DNA from: JARYGU01 sp033795365
Lineage (GTDB): Bacteria > Pseudomonadota > Alphaproteobacteria > Rhizobiales > Rhizobiaceae
NCBI GenBank assembly: GCA_033795365.1
Contig: JARYGU010000009.1
Span: forward strand, 150,765-214,764
Reading direction: 5' to 3'
DNA length: 64,000 nucleotides
Position numbers and translations under genes: made by a program. This document shows, one piece after another, positions 1-8,618 of the stretch. Numbering within the stretch: the first letter of the stretch is position 1; each line of letters opens with the position of its first letter. The notes beneath the pieces were generated by a model that made no database searches, had not been told where the DNA came from, and saw only the letters and a program-made list of their open reading frames with translations.

Positions 1-34
1 GATCTGGGCGATCGTCCTGCTCATGCGCGTCTGA
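1..34 (+). CDS. sdhC: Succinate dehydrogenase cytochrome b556 subunit, 3' end only
   Basis: Only the last ten codons and the TGA stop are in the window, reading IWAIVLLMRV from base 2. This hydrophobic tail followed 12 bases later by sdhD fits the C-terminal membrane helix of SdhC, one of the two haem-b/quinone-binding membrane anchors of complex II. The assignment rests mainly on the sdhCDAB gene order, because so little of the protein is visible. Confidence 0.75.
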   Translation, partial: IWAIVLLMRV

Positions 35-46
35 GAGGTATTTCTG

Positions 47-427
47 ATGGATATGCGCACTCCGCTCAACAAGGTTCGCGGCCTCGGCTCGGCGAAATCC
101 GGCACCGATCATTTCTGGCGCGTCCGCACGACGTCGATCGCCCTCGTGCCGCTCCTCATTTTCTATATCGTCTTCCTGATCCTCTACGCGGGACGGCCGT
201 ATGAAGACGTCGTAGCGGCACTCGCCAATCCTTTCGTCTCGGTCATCACCGCTCTGACGGTCGTCGCGAGCATCATTCACATGAGGCTCGGCATGGAAGA
301 AATCATCCAGGACTACGTCCATTCGGAAGGGTTGAAGGTCACCGCGCTGATCCTCAACGCCTTCTTCTCGCTCTTCGTCGGCGGCCTCTGTCTCTTCGCC
401 GTTCTGAAGATCGCATTCGCGGGATAA
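47..427 (+). CDS. sdhD: Succinate dehydrogenase hydrophobic membrane anchor subunit
   Basis: A 126-residue protein with three predicted membrane helices (about residues 29-49, 62-80 and 97-123). With SdhC it anchors the SdhAB dimer to the inner membrane, binds haem b and forms the ubiquinone site. The signature His78-x3-Gly82 followed by Asp89-Tyr90 matches the haem-ligand and quinone-site motif of SdhD proteins. It begins 12 bases after sdhC and stops 7 bases before sdhA, so the four genes are surely one transcript. Confidence 0.95.
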   Translation: MDMRTPLNKVRGLGSAKSGTDHFWRVRTTSIALVPLLIFYIVFLILYAGRPYEDVVAALANPFVSVITALTVVASIIHMRLGMEEIIQDYVHSEGLKVTALILNAFFSLFVGGLCLFAVLKIAFAG

Positions 428-434
428 ACTAGAC

Positions 435-2276
435 ATGGCATCGATCTCATCACCTGCTTCGAACGGCAAAGCCTACACCTATGTCGACCACGCATTCGAT
501 GTGGTGGTGGTCGGCGCGGGCGGCGCGGGCCTGCGCGCGACGCTCGGCATGGCCGAACAGGGTCTCAAGACCGCCTGCATCACCAAGGTTTTCCCGACAC
601 GCTCCCACACCGTGGCAGCGCAGGGCGGCATCGCGGCCAGCCTCCAGAATATGACGCCTGACAGCTGGCAGTGGCATCTTTACGACACCGTGAAGGGATC
701 TGACTGGCTGGGCGATGTCGACGCCATGCAGTATCTTGCCATGGAAGCGCCGAAGGCGGTCTACGAGCTGGAGCATTACGGCGTTCCATTCTCGCGCAAC
801 GAAGAGGGCAAGATCTACCAACGTCCGTTCGGCGGCCACATGCAGAACTACGGAGAAGGTCCGCCGGTGCAGCGTACCTGCGCCGCCGCGGACCGGACGG
901 GACACGCAATCCTGCACACGCTTTACGGCCAGTCGCTGCGCAACAATGCGGAATTCTTCATCGAATATTTCGCGATCGACCTCATCATGTCGGACGACGG
1001 GCGCTGCACTGGCGTCGTTGCCTGGAACCTCGATGACGGGACGATCCATCGGTTCACCGCCAAGATGGTGGTGCTCGCGACAGGCGGCTACGGCCGCGCC
1101 TATTTCTCGGCGACGTCGGCGCATACCTGCACCGGCGACGGCGGTGGCATGATCGCGCGCGCCGGCCTGCCGCTCCAGGATATGGAGTTCGTGCAGTTCC
1201 ATCCGACCGGAATCTACGGTGCCGGCTGTCTCATCACCGAAGGCGCGCGCGGCGAGGGCGGTTATCTGGTCAATTCGGAAGGCGAGCGCTTCATGGAGCG
1301 TTATGCGCCGTCCGCGAAGGATCTCGCATCCCGCGACGTCGTTTCACGCTGCATGACGTTGGAAATCCGCGAGGGCCGTGGCGTCGGAAAGAACAAGGAC
1401 CATATCTTCCTGCATCTCGATCATCTCGATCCGGCCGTCCTGCATGAGCGCCTGCCGGGTATCTCAGAGAGCGCGAAGATCTTCGCCGGCGTCGACGTGA
1501 CGCGCGAACCCATCCCGGTTCTGCCGACCGTGCACTACAATATGGGCGGCATACCGACGAACTATTGGGGCGAGGTTCTGAATGCGGACGCTGCCAATCC
1601 CGAGCGGCTTGCGCCCGGCCTGATGGCCGTCGGCGAAGCGGGCTGCGCTTCGGTTCACGGCGCCAATCGCCTCGGTTCCAACTCGTTGATCGACCTCGTG
1701 GTCTTCGGCCGTGCCGCCGCCATTCGCGCCGGCCAGGTCATCGACCGCGACGAGGCGATCCCCGCCGTCAACATTGCGGCATGCGAGAAGATCATGGAGC
1801 GCTTCGACCGGCTTCGCCACGCCAATGGCGGTACGCCGACGGCGATACTGCGTGAAAAGATGCAGCGCACGATGCAGGAGGACGCCGCCGTCTTCCGCAC
1901 CCAGGAATCGCTCGAATCCGGCTGCCGCCGCATGAGCGCGATCTGGAAGGAGCTTGGCGACATCAAGGTCACCGATCGGTCGATGATATGGAATTCCGAC
2001 CTGGTCGAGACGCTGGAGCTGGAAAACCTGATGGCGAATGCCATCACCACGGTGGTGGGTGCCGAAGCACGCAAGGAAAGCCGCGGTTCGCATGCGCGGG
2101 AGGATTACACTTCAGGACCCTTCGCCGGACGGGACGACGTCAACTGGCGCAAACACACGCTTGCCTGGGTGAACGAGGCCGGCGACGTGCGGCTTGACTA
2201 CCGTCCGGTACACACCGATCTCATTGCCGAAGGCATCGATCCCCACAAGATCGAGCCTAAGGCTCGCGTTTACTGA
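435..2276 (+). CDS. sdhA: Succinate dehydrogenase flavoprotein subunit
   Basis: A 613-residue flavoprotein that oxidises succinate to fumarate in complex II and the TCA cycle, on the cytoplasmic face of the membrane. The dinucleotide fold GAGGAG is at residues 27-32. His58 in TRSHTVAAQGG is the expected covalent FAD attachment residue. The substrate-site elements FHPTGI (255-260), TEGARGEGG (268-276) and Arg300 in SRDVV are intact. Length and motifs are normal for the alphaproteobacterial family. It lies between sdhD and sdhB with gaps of 7 and 12 bases. Confidence 0.98.
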   Translation: MASISSPASNGKAYTYVDHAFDVVVVGAGGAGLRATLGMAEQGLKTACITKVFPTRSHTVAAQGGIAASLQNMTPDSWQWHLYDTVKGSDWLGDVDAMQYLAMEAPKAVYELEHYGVPFSRNEEGKIYQRPFGGHMQNYGEGPPVQRTCAAADRTGHAILHTLYGQSLRNNAEFFIEYFAIDLIMSDDGRCTGVVAWNLDDGTIHRFTAKMVVLATGGYGRAYFSATSAHTCTGDGGGMIARAGLPLQDMEFVQFHPTGIYGAGCLITEGARGEGGYLVNSEGERFMERYAPSAKDLASRDVVSRCMTLEIREGRGVGKNKDHIFLHLDHLDPAVLHERLPGISESAKIFAGVDVTREPIPVLPTVHYNMGGIPTNYWGEVLNADAANPERLAPGLMAVGEAGCASVHGANRLGSNSLIDLVVFGRAAAIRAGQVIDRDEAIPAVNIAACEKIMERFDRLRHANGGTPTAILREKMQRTMQEDAAVFRTQESLESGCRRMSAIWKELGDIKVTDRSMIWNSDLVETLELENLMANAITTVVGAEARKESRGSHAREDYTSGPFAGRDDVNWRKHTLAWVNEAGDVRLDYRPVHTDLIAEGIDPHKIEPKARVY

Positions 2277-2288
2277 GGACAACAGCAG

Positions 2289-3068
2289 ATGGTTGAACTC
2301 GCCCTTCCCAAGAATTCGCAGATGACCGAAGGCAAGGTCTGGCCCAGGCCCGAAGGCGCCACGAACACGCGCGAATTGCGTGTCTATCGCTGGAATCCGG
2401 ACGACGGCAAGAACCCCTCGATCGATACCTTCTATATCGATGTCGACGATTGCGGGCCGATGGTTCTCGACGCGCTTCTCTATATCAAGAATAAGATCGA
2501 TCCCACCCTCACGCTGCGCCGTTCCTGTCGCGAGGGCATTTGCGGCTCTTGCGCCATGAATATCGACGGCACCAATACGCTCGCCTGCACGAAAGGCATG
2601 GACGAGGTGAAGGGCGCGATCAAGATCTATCCGCTGCCGCATATGCCCGTGGTCAAGGATCTCGTTCCGGACCTCACCAACTTCTATGCCCAGCACCGTT
2701 CCATCGAGCCGTGGCTGAAGACGGTTTCGCCGACGCCGGCCAAGGAGTGGAAGCAGAGCCACGAGGACCGGCTGAAGCTCGACGGGCTCTACGAGTGCAT
2801 TCTCTGCGCCTGCTGCTCGGCCTCCTGTCCGAGCTATTGGTGGAACGGCGACCGTTATCTCGGCCCGGCGGTGCTTCTCCAGGCTTATCGCTGGCTTATC
2901 GACAGCCGCGACGAGGCAACCGGGGAACGGCTCGACAATCTGGAAGACCCGTTCAGGCTTTACCGCTGCCACACGATCATGAACTGCGCGCAGACCTGCC
3001 CGAAGGGATTGAACCCGGCAAAGGCGATCGGCGAGATCAAGAAGATGCTGGTCGAGCGGCGGGTATAG
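2289..3068 (+). CDS. sdhB: Succinate dehydrogenase iron-sulfur subunit
   Basis: A 259-residue electron-transfer subunit carrying electrons from FAD in SdhA to ubiquinone. The plant-type 2Fe-2S ligands are Cys80, Cys85, Cys88 and Cys100. The C-terminal ferredoxin-like domain supplies the cysteines for the 4Fe-4S and 3Fe-4S clusters: Cys170, 173, 176, 180 in ECILCACCSASC, then Cys227, 233 and 237. All ligands are present. It is the last gene of the sdhCDAB operon. No convincing intrinsic terminator was seen after it. Confidence 0.98.
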   Translation: MVELALPKNSQMTEGKVWPRPEGATNTRELRVYRWNPDDGKNPSIDTFYIDVDDCGPMVLDALLYIKNKIDPTLTLRRSCREGICGSCAMNIDGTNTLACTKGMDEVKGAIKIYPLPHMPVVKDLVPDLTNFYAQHRSIEPWLKTVSPTPAKEWKQSHEDRLKLDGLYECILCACCSASCPSYWWNGDRYLGPAVLLQAYRWLIDSRDEATGERLDNLEDPFRLYRCHTIMNCAQTCPKGLNPAKAIGEIKKMLVERRV

Positions 3069-3346
3069 GCTTTCGCGAATATCGCGGGCTGATGCTTCAG
3101 GCAGACATGTCGTCCTGTTTCGTGAATGGCGGGGATAGGGCTTCGTTCCGATAAACGGCCGTCTCAGCAGAGCTTCTATGCTTGCGGTAATGAAGCTTTA
3201 TGTCTTTGAGTCCAAGTATTTGATGCAATGCGGGGCTGGAAAGGCAAAGGATTTTCGTCCAGACTTGTTTGTGTGGTCGATTCACGGTAATTCGACCGAT
3301 ATTGTTGCGCAGCACATATCTCAAGCGGACAAGCGGGAGTTTCGAC
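3069..3346. other. Intergenic region between sdhB and the Omp19-like gene
   Basis: About 280 bases without a supportable gene. Open frames on both strands here lack ribosome sites and recognisable protein sequence. It should hold the end of the sdh transcript and the promoter of the lipoprotein gene. A weak GGTCGA/TCGACC inverted repeat (3275-3297) is the only structure I noticed, and I do not assign it a role. Confidence 0.4.
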
Positions 3347-3886
3347 ATGCGGATTATTCACGTGGCAGGCGGTGTAATGATGGCGCTTGCCCTGGCCGGA
3401 TGCCAAAGAACCTCAATGTCGAGCATGGATACGCAGCCTGCCCCGGCTCCTATTCAAGCAGCGCCTGTCGGAACGGTGTCATCCAGCCAGTTGCCGGATC
3501 CTTCCACCAGCACTTCGCAATTTCCGGCGCAGCCGGGAACGACCGATACGGCGATGGCAACCGGAGCGGATGGGGGAGCGGCCCCTGCCGCTGCAGCCTC
3601 CGGCCTCGATGTCACCAAGGAATCGATGGTCGGGAACTGGCGTGTGGCAAGCGGCCCGTCGTCCTGCGACATGTTCCTGACGCTCACCAATCTCGGTAGC
3701 GGCTCTCGCGGCGGTACCCGCGGTTGTGTGGGGGAACTCACGACCATGGGATCGTGGGAAGTTGCCGGCAAGCAGGTCATCCTCAAGGATCGTAACGGCA
3801 ATGCCATCGGCCGCCTCTACAAGACGGCGGATACGCGCTTCGACGGTTCGACGAATTCCGGACAGCCCATAAGTCTCTCCCGCTGA
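3347..3886 (+). CDS. Omp19-like outer-membrane lipoprotein with protease-inhibitor (Inh) domain
   Basis: A 179-residue lipoprotein. The chosen start at 3347 gives a short signal peptide ending in the lipobox LAGC (Cys19, the lipidation site). An earlier in-frame ATG at 3269 would bury the signal. Residues 20-85 are a low-complexity Pro/Ala/Thr/Ser linker. Residues about 88-179 match the AprI/Inh alkaline-protease-inhibitor fold, with the two cysteines of its disulfide (SSCDMF and TRGCVG). Brucella Omp19, the best known relative, is a surface lipoprotein that inhibits host proteases. The inhibitor activity of this copy is inferred. Confidence 0.85.
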   Translation: MRIIHVAGGVMMALALAGCQRTSMSSMDTQPAPAPIQAAPVGTVSSSQLPDPSTSTSQFPAQPGTTDTAMATGADGGAAPAAAASGLDVTKESMVGNWRVASGPSSCDMFLTLTNLGSGSRGGTRGCVGELTTMGSWEVAGKQVILKDRNGNAIGRLYKTADTRFDGSTNSGQPISLSR

Positions 3887-3914
3887 GCGGCGGCGGGATC
3901 GGTGATCACTACCC

Positions 3915-5096
3915 ATGGGACATGATTGGGACAGGGTTTCGGTACATCCGGAACGCGCGGTTTCCGACAGGCTGGAGTCCCTTGTCGCGTCGGGAGAATT
4001 GAAGCGGGACGTCGCCCAGGCGGCCATGGCCCGACATTTCGACCGGCTCCTCAACGAAATCGTCGTTCAACGGCCGGCGCGCAAATCGAGCGCTCTCGGC
4101 TGGCTTTTCGCCGCCCGAAAGCCCGACATGGCATCGGCGCCAAAGGGGCTTTACATCCATGGCGGCGTCGGTCGAGGCAAGACGATGCTCATGGACATGT
4201 TTTTCGATCTCGTGCCGATCCGGCGCAAGCGGCGGTCGCATTTCCATGAATTCATGGCCGATGTGCATGACCGCATCCACAAGCACCGGCAGAAACTGAA
4301 AAACGGCGAGACGAAGCAGGCTGACCCGGTTCCGCCGGTCGCGGCCAGCCTCATCGATGAAGCAAGGCTGCTCTGCTTTGACGAGTTCTCCGTGACGGAT
4401 ATCGCCGATGCAATGATCCTGTCGCGACTTTTCGGGGAGCTTTTCTCCAAAGGCTGCATTCTCGTCGCCACGTCGAACGTCGAGCCGGACAATCTCTATA
4501 AGGACGGACTCAATCGGGGGCTTTTCCTGCCTTTCGTCGATATTCTGCGGAAGAATGTCGAAGTGCTGGCGCTCGACTCCCTCACCGACTACCGGCTGGA
4601 GAAGGATGCGGGCCTGCCCGTCTTCCGCTATCCGCTCGGACCGGAGGCGGATGCGGCAATGGAAAGCGCCTGGCGGCGCGAAACCGCCGGCCGCGCTGCC
4701 GGATCTTCGGAAATCCTCATCAGGGGCAGGACGGTTCCGGTCCCGGCGGCGGCCGGCTCGTGTGCCCGCTTCACGTTTACCGATCTGTGCGAGCGGCCGC
4801 TCGGTGCGGCGGACTATCTCGCCATTCTCGACCGGTACGATACGCTTTTCGTCGACCATATCCCGTTCCTCGGGCCAGACAAGCGCAACGAAACGAAGCG
4901 CTTCATCAATCTCGTCGATACGGTCTACGATCAAGGCGCGCGGTTGTTCGCCTCCGCAGCGGCGGCGCCGGAAATGCTGCTTGTCGCAAAGAAAGGCACC
5001 GAAGGTTTTGAATTCGACCGCACCGTCTCGCGCCTCATCGAGATCCGCAGCGAAGAATATCAGAGCCGTCATCGGACGCGGCGGCAGGCTTCGTGA
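3915..5096 (+). CDS. zapE: Cell division protein ZapE (AFG1-like ATPase)
   Basis: A 393-residue AAA-family P-loop ATPase of the AFG1/LACE1/ZapE family. The Walker A motif GGVGRGKT is at residues 83-90 and Walker B LLCFDEF around 152-158 (Asp156-Glu157). It is followed by the family block TSNVEPDNLYKDGLNRGLFLPF. In E. coli ZapE acts at the FtsZ ring under stress. Mitochondrial AFG1 relatives act in respiratory-complex quality control, which fits its location between sdh and mdh genes in many alphaproteobacteria. It starts 28 bases after the lipoprotein gene and may be cotranscribed with it. Confidence 0.93.
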   Translation: MGHDWDRVSVHPERAVSDRLESLVASGELKRDVAQAAMARHFDRLLNEIVVQRPARKSSALGWLFAARKPDMASAPKGLYIHGGVGRGKTMLMDMFFDLVPIRRKRRSHFHEFMADVHDRIHKHRQKLKNGETKQADPVPPVAASLIDEARLLCFDEFSVTDIADAMILSRLFGELFSKGCILVATSNVEPDNLYKDGLNRGLFLPFVDILRKNVEVLALDSLTDYRLEKDAGLPVFRYPLGPEADAAMESAWRRETAGRAAGSSEILIRGRTVPVPAAAGSCARFTFTDLCERPLGAADYLAILDRYDTLFVDHIPFLGPDKRNETKRFINLVDTVYDQGARLFASAAAAPEMLLVAKKGTEGFEFDRTVSRLIEIRSEEYQSRHRTRRQAS

Positions 5097-5113
5097 CGAT
5101 TTGGTGACGTATA

Positions 5114-5133
5114 TTCTTACGTTTACGTAAGAA
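5114..5133. promoter_or_regulatory. Perfect 20-bp palindrome upstream of mdh, probable operator
   Basis: TTCTTACGTTTACGTAAGAA is a perfect inverted repeat of 9-base arms around TT. It lies 17 bases after the zapE stop and about 140 bases ahead of mdh. Its core differs at only 3 of 16 positions from a site ahead of etfB at 63689. The ACGT-spacer-ACGT layout resembles operators described for LiuR-type MerR regulators. The regulator identity is inferred. Confidence 0.6.
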
Positions 5134-5274
5134 ATTTAACATCTAACCGATTGAAATTACAGCGCACGAAATTTCGTGTTGAATTTCGAGCCCTTGAAGA
5201 GTAATGCCTTGCATCCGGAGGTTCAGCGCCGCGACGCTGCTCCTTCTATTCGGATCTCAAAAGGAAGCTTATTC

Positions 5275-6237
5275 ATGGCGCGCAAGAAGATCGCACTTAT
5301 CGGTTCCGGAATGATCGGCGGCACGCTGGCGCATCTCGCCGGCCTGAAGGAACTCGGCGATATCGTCCTTTTCGACATCGCCGACGGCATTCCGCAGGGC
5401 AAGGGCCTCGACATCGCGCAGTCCTCCCCGGTGGAAGGCTTCAACGCCTCGCTTACCGGGGCGAGCGACTATGCGGCGATCGAGGGCGCCGACGTCTGCA
5501 TCGTAACGGCCGGCGTCGCCCGAAAGCCGGGCATGAGCCGCGACGATCTTCTCGGCATCAATCTCAAGGTGATGGAACAGGTCGGCGCCGGCATCAAGAA
5601 ATATGCGCCGAACGCCTTCGTCATCTGTATCACCAACCCGCTCGACGCCATGGTCTGGGCGCTGCAGAAATTCTCCGGCCTGCCGAAGAACATGGTGGTC
5701 GGCATGGCGGGCGTACTCGACAGCGCGCGTTTCCGCCTGTTCCTCTCGGAGGAATTCAAGGTTTCCGTCCAGGACGTTACCGCCTTCGTTCTTGGCGGCC
5801 ACGGTGACACGATGGTTCCGCTCGCCCGCTACTCCACCGTTGCAGGTATCCCGCTGACCGACCTCGTCAAGATGGGATGGTGCACCAAGGAGCGCCTCGA
5901 GGAAATCATACAGCGCACGCGTGACGGCGGCGCCGAGATCGTCGGCCTGCTCAAGACCGGTTCGGCCTATTACGCTCCGGCGGCATCGGCGATCGAAATG
6001 GCGGAATCCTACCTCAAGGACAAGAAGCGCGTTCTACCTTGCGCCGCGCATCTCTCCGGCCAGTATGGCGTCAAGGACATGTATGTCGGCGTTCCAGTGG
6101 TGATCGGTGCCGGCGGCGTCGAGCGCATCATCGAGATCGACCTCAACAAGAGCGAGCAGGAAGGCTTCGAAAAATCCGTCGGTGCAGTCGCCGGCCTCTG
6201 CGAGGCCTGCATCAACATCGCTCCGGCGCTCAAGTAA
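5275..6237 (+). CDS. mdh: Malate dehydrogenase, NAD-dependent (LDH-like type)
   Basis: A 320-residue enzyme interconverting malate and oxaloacetate in the TCA cycle. The start at 5275 (MARKKIALIG) follows an AAAGGAAG ribosome site. The upstream in-frame ATG at 5176 would add 33 unconserved residues. The NAD fold is GSGMIG at 10-15, with Asp34 favouring NAD. Arg83 and Arg89, the Asp149/Arg152 pair and catalytic His176 in GGHGD are all present. It heads the mdh-sucCDAB cluster. A strong palindrome at 5114-5133 may be its operator. Confidence 0.97.
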   Translation: MARKKIALIGSGMIGGTLAHLAGLKELGDIVLFDIADGIPQGKGLDIAQSSPVEGFNASLTGASDYAAIEGADVCIVTAGVARKPGMSRDDLLGINLKVMEQVGAGIKKYAPNAFVICITNPLDAMVWALQKFSGLPKNMVVGMAGVLDSARFRLFLSEEFKVSVQDVTAFVLGGHGDTMVPLARYSTVAGIPLTDLVKMGWCTKERLEEIIQRTRDGGAEIVGLLKTGSAYYAPAASAIEMAESYLKDKKRVLPCAAHLSGQYGVKDMYVGVPVVIGAGGVERIIEIDLNKSEQEGFEKSVGAVAGLCEACINIAPALK

Positions 6238-6269
6238 CCGCTCCCCGCAGCGAGACAGGATGCAATCCC

Positions 6270-7466
6270 ATGAACATTCATGAATATCAGGCCAAGGCTC
6301 TCTTGAAGAGCTTTGGGGCGCCGGTCGCCGAAGGTGTCGCGATCTTTACGGCGGACGAGGCGGAGACGGCCGCCAAGAAGCTTCCGGGACCGCTCTATGT
6401 CGTCAAGAGCCAGATCCACGCAGGCGGGCGCGGCAAGGGCAAGTTCAAGGAACTCGGCGCCGACGCCAAAGGCGGGGTACGCCTTGCCAAGAGCGTCGAA
6501 GAGGTCGTCACCAATGCCAAGGAGATGCTTGGAAACACGCTGGTGACCAAGCAGACCGGCCCGGCGGGCAAGCAGGTCAACCGCCTCTATATCGAGGACG
6601 GCGCCGATATCGACCGCGAGCTCTATCTGTCGATCCTCGTCGACCGCGCCGTCGGTCAGGTTGCCTTCGTGGTCTCGACCGAGGGCGGCATGGATATCGA
6701 AACGGTTGCCCATGACACGCCCGAGAAGATCGTCACCGAAGCGGTCGATCCGCAAAAGGGTGTCACCGTGGAGAACCTGAAGGTTCTTACCAAGGCGCTG
6801 AAGCTCGATGGCGAGGCGAAGGCGGATGCCGAAAAGCTCTTCCCGATCCTCTACAAGGCCTTCGTCGAGAAGGACATGAGCCTGCTCGAGGTCAACCCGC
6901 TGATCGTCATGAAGAACGGCCGCATTCGCGTTCTCGACGCCAAGGTCTCCTTCGACGGCAATGCGCTCTTCCGCCACGAGGACGTGGTCGCGCTGCGCGA
7001 CACGTCCGAGGAGGACGAAAAGGAAATCGAAGCTTCGAAATACGATCTTGCCTATGTCGCGCTCGACGGCAATATCGGCTGCATGGTCAACGGCGCCGGG
7101 CTGGCCATGGCGACGATGGACATCATCAAGCTCTATGGTGCGGAACCTGCAAACTTCCTCGACGTCGGCGGTGGCGCATCCAAGGAGAAGGTGACGGCTG
7201 CCTTCAAGATCATCACGGCGGACCCGGCGGTGAAAGGCATCCTCGTCAACATCTTCGGCGGTATCATGAAGTGCGACGTCATCGCCGAAGGCGTGATTGC
7301 AGCCGTCAAGGATGTTGGCCTCAAGGTGCCGCTCGTCGTGCGCCTTGAAGGCACCAATGTCGAGCTCGGCAAGAAGATCATCAACGAATCGGGCCTCAAC
7401 GTCATCTCGGCCGATGACCTGGACGATGCCGCCCAGAAGATCGTCGCAGCGGTGAAGGGAGCCTGA
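6270..7466 (+). CDS. sucC: Succinyl-CoA synthetase (ADP-forming) beta subunit
   Basis: A 398-residue ATP-grasp protein. With SucD it converts succinyl-CoA, phosphate and ADP to succinate, CoA and ATP. The start at 6270 gives the invariant MNIHEYQAKALLK. The nucleotide-binding segment KSQIHAGGRGKGKFKELG and the C-terminal NIFGGIMKCDVIAEG are intact. A longer frame opens at 6039 inside mdh but carries no conserved sequence. The gap to mdh is 32 bases and to sucD 5 bases. Confidence 0.97.
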   Translation: MNIHEYQAKALLKSFGAPVAEGVAIFTADEAETAAKKLPGPLYVVKSQIHAGGRGKGKFKELGADAKGGVRLAKSVEEVVTNAKEMLGNTLVTKQTGPAGKQVNRLYIEDGADIDRELYLSILVDRAVGQVAFVVSTEGGMDIETVAHDTPEKIVTEAVDPQKGVTVENLKVLTKALKLDGEAKADAEKLFPILYKAFVEKDMSLLEVNPLIVMKNGRIRVLDAKVSFDGNALFRHEDVVALRDTSEEDEKEIEASKYDLAYVALDGNIGCMVNGAGLAMATMDIIKLYGAEPANFLDVGGGASKEKVTAAFKIITADPAVKGILVNIFGGIMKCDVIAEGVIAAVKDVGLKVPLVVRLEGTNVELGKKIINESGLNVISADDLDDAAQKIVAAVKGA

Positions 7467-7471
7467 GACCG

Positions 7472-8374
7472 ATGTCCATTCTCGTCAACAAAGACACCAA
7501 GGTTCTCGTTCAGGGCCTGACCGGCAAGACCGGTACGTTCCATACCGAACAGGCGCTCGCCTACCACGGCACCAAGATGGTCGGCGGCATCCATCCGAAG
7601 AAGGGTGGAGAGACCTGGACCGGCGCCAAGGGCGAACAGCTCCCGATTTTCGCGACGGTGGCAGAGGGCAAGGAAGCGACGGGTGCGGACGCTTCCGTCA
7701 TCTATGTTCCGCCGGCAGGTGCCGCGGCCGCCATCATCGAGGCGATCGAAGCCGAAATCGCGCTCATCGTCTGCATCACGGAAGGCATTCCGGTTGCCGA
7801 TATGGTGAAGGTCAAGGCTCGCCTCGACAGATCGGCCTCGCGCCTCATCGGCCCGAACTGCCCAGGCGTTCTGACGCCGAACGAGTGCAAGATCGGCATC
7901 ATGCCGGGCAACATATTCAAGAAGGGATCCGTAGGGGTTCTTTCGCGCTCGGGAACACTTACATATGAAGCCGTGTTCCAGACCTCGAACGAAGGTCTCG
8001 GCCAGACGACGGCCGTCGGCATCGGCGGCGATCCCGTTAAGGGCACCGAATTCATCGACGTGCTCGAGATGTTCCTTGCCGACGACGAGACGAAGTCGAT
8101 CATCATGATCGGCGAGATCGGCGGCTCGGCCGAGGAAGATGCGGCGCAGTTCCTCAAGGACGAGGCCAAGCGCGGGCGGAAGAAGCCGATGGTCGGCTTC
8201 ATTGCCGGCCGCACGGCGCCTCCGGGCCGCACCATGGGCCATGCCGGTGCCGTCATTTCCGGCGGCAAGGGCGGGGCGGAAGACAAGATCGCGGCGATGG
8301 AATCGGCGGGCATCCGCGTATCGCCGTCGCCGGCTCGCCTCGGCAAGACGCTCGTCGAAGTCCTCAAGGGCTGA
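7472..8374 (+). CDS. sucD: Succinyl-CoA synthetase alpha subunit
   Basis: A 300-residue subunit that binds CoA and carries the phosphohistidine intermediate. CoA-binding elements GLTGKTGTFH (15-24) and GPNCPGV (128-134) are visible, and the active-site His257 lies in the TMGHAGA segment. It begins 5 bases after sucC, the usual tight coupling for subunits made in equal amounts. A 244-base gap then separates it from sucA. Confidence 0.97.
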   Translation: MSILVNKDTKVLVQGLTGKTGTFHTEQALAYHGTKMVGGIHPKKGGETWTGAKGEQLPIFATVAEGKEATGADASVIYVPPAGAAAAIIEAIEAEIALIVCITEGIPVADMVKVKARLDRSASRLIGPNCPGVLTPNECKIGIMPGNIFKKGSVGVLSRSGTLTYEAVFQTSNEGLGQTTAVGIGGDPVKGTEFIDVLEMFLADDETKSIIMIGEIGGSAEEDAAQFLKDEAKRGRKKPMVGFIAGRTAPPGRTMGHAGAVISGGKGGAEDKIAAMESAGIRVSPSPARLGKTLVEVLKG

Positions 8375-8618
8375 GACAGGGTCGCTCCGCGAACGATGGC
8401 CGGCTTGCGGGCCGGTCAAAACCCTCCGTTTTCGAGTGATTTCGGATGCGGAACAGAAGAGCTGGAGCGCCGGGTGGTGCCCTCAATGGGCACGAGGCGC
8501 TTTCAGCGTCTCTATCGCGCCCCCGGTTCGGACACTCTCCGGCCGGCGGGCAAGGCCGGGTCCAGACCCGGAGAACAGACACCAGTCGGGAGGCGGGCGC
8601 AAAGCCCGCAAGGCACCA
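8375..8618 (+). other. sucD-sucA intergenic region with hairpin before the sucA ribosome site
   Basis: This 244-base gap is unusually long for the inside of a TCA operon. No gene can be supported in it. Near its end, GCGGGC-GCAAA-GCCCGC (8593-8609) forms a perfect 6-bp hairpin. The hairpin abuts the AAGG (8610-8613) that serves as sucA ribosome site and overlaps a second GGGAGG at 8588-8593. A weaker CCGGC/GCCGG stem occurs near 8399-8415. The region could be a leader or processing site for sucAB. Confidence 0.45.

Noticed and set aside
3275..3297. GGTCGA/TCGACC inverted repeat before the Omp19-like gene
   Set aside because: Six-base arms only, no second copy found, and no known regulator fits.
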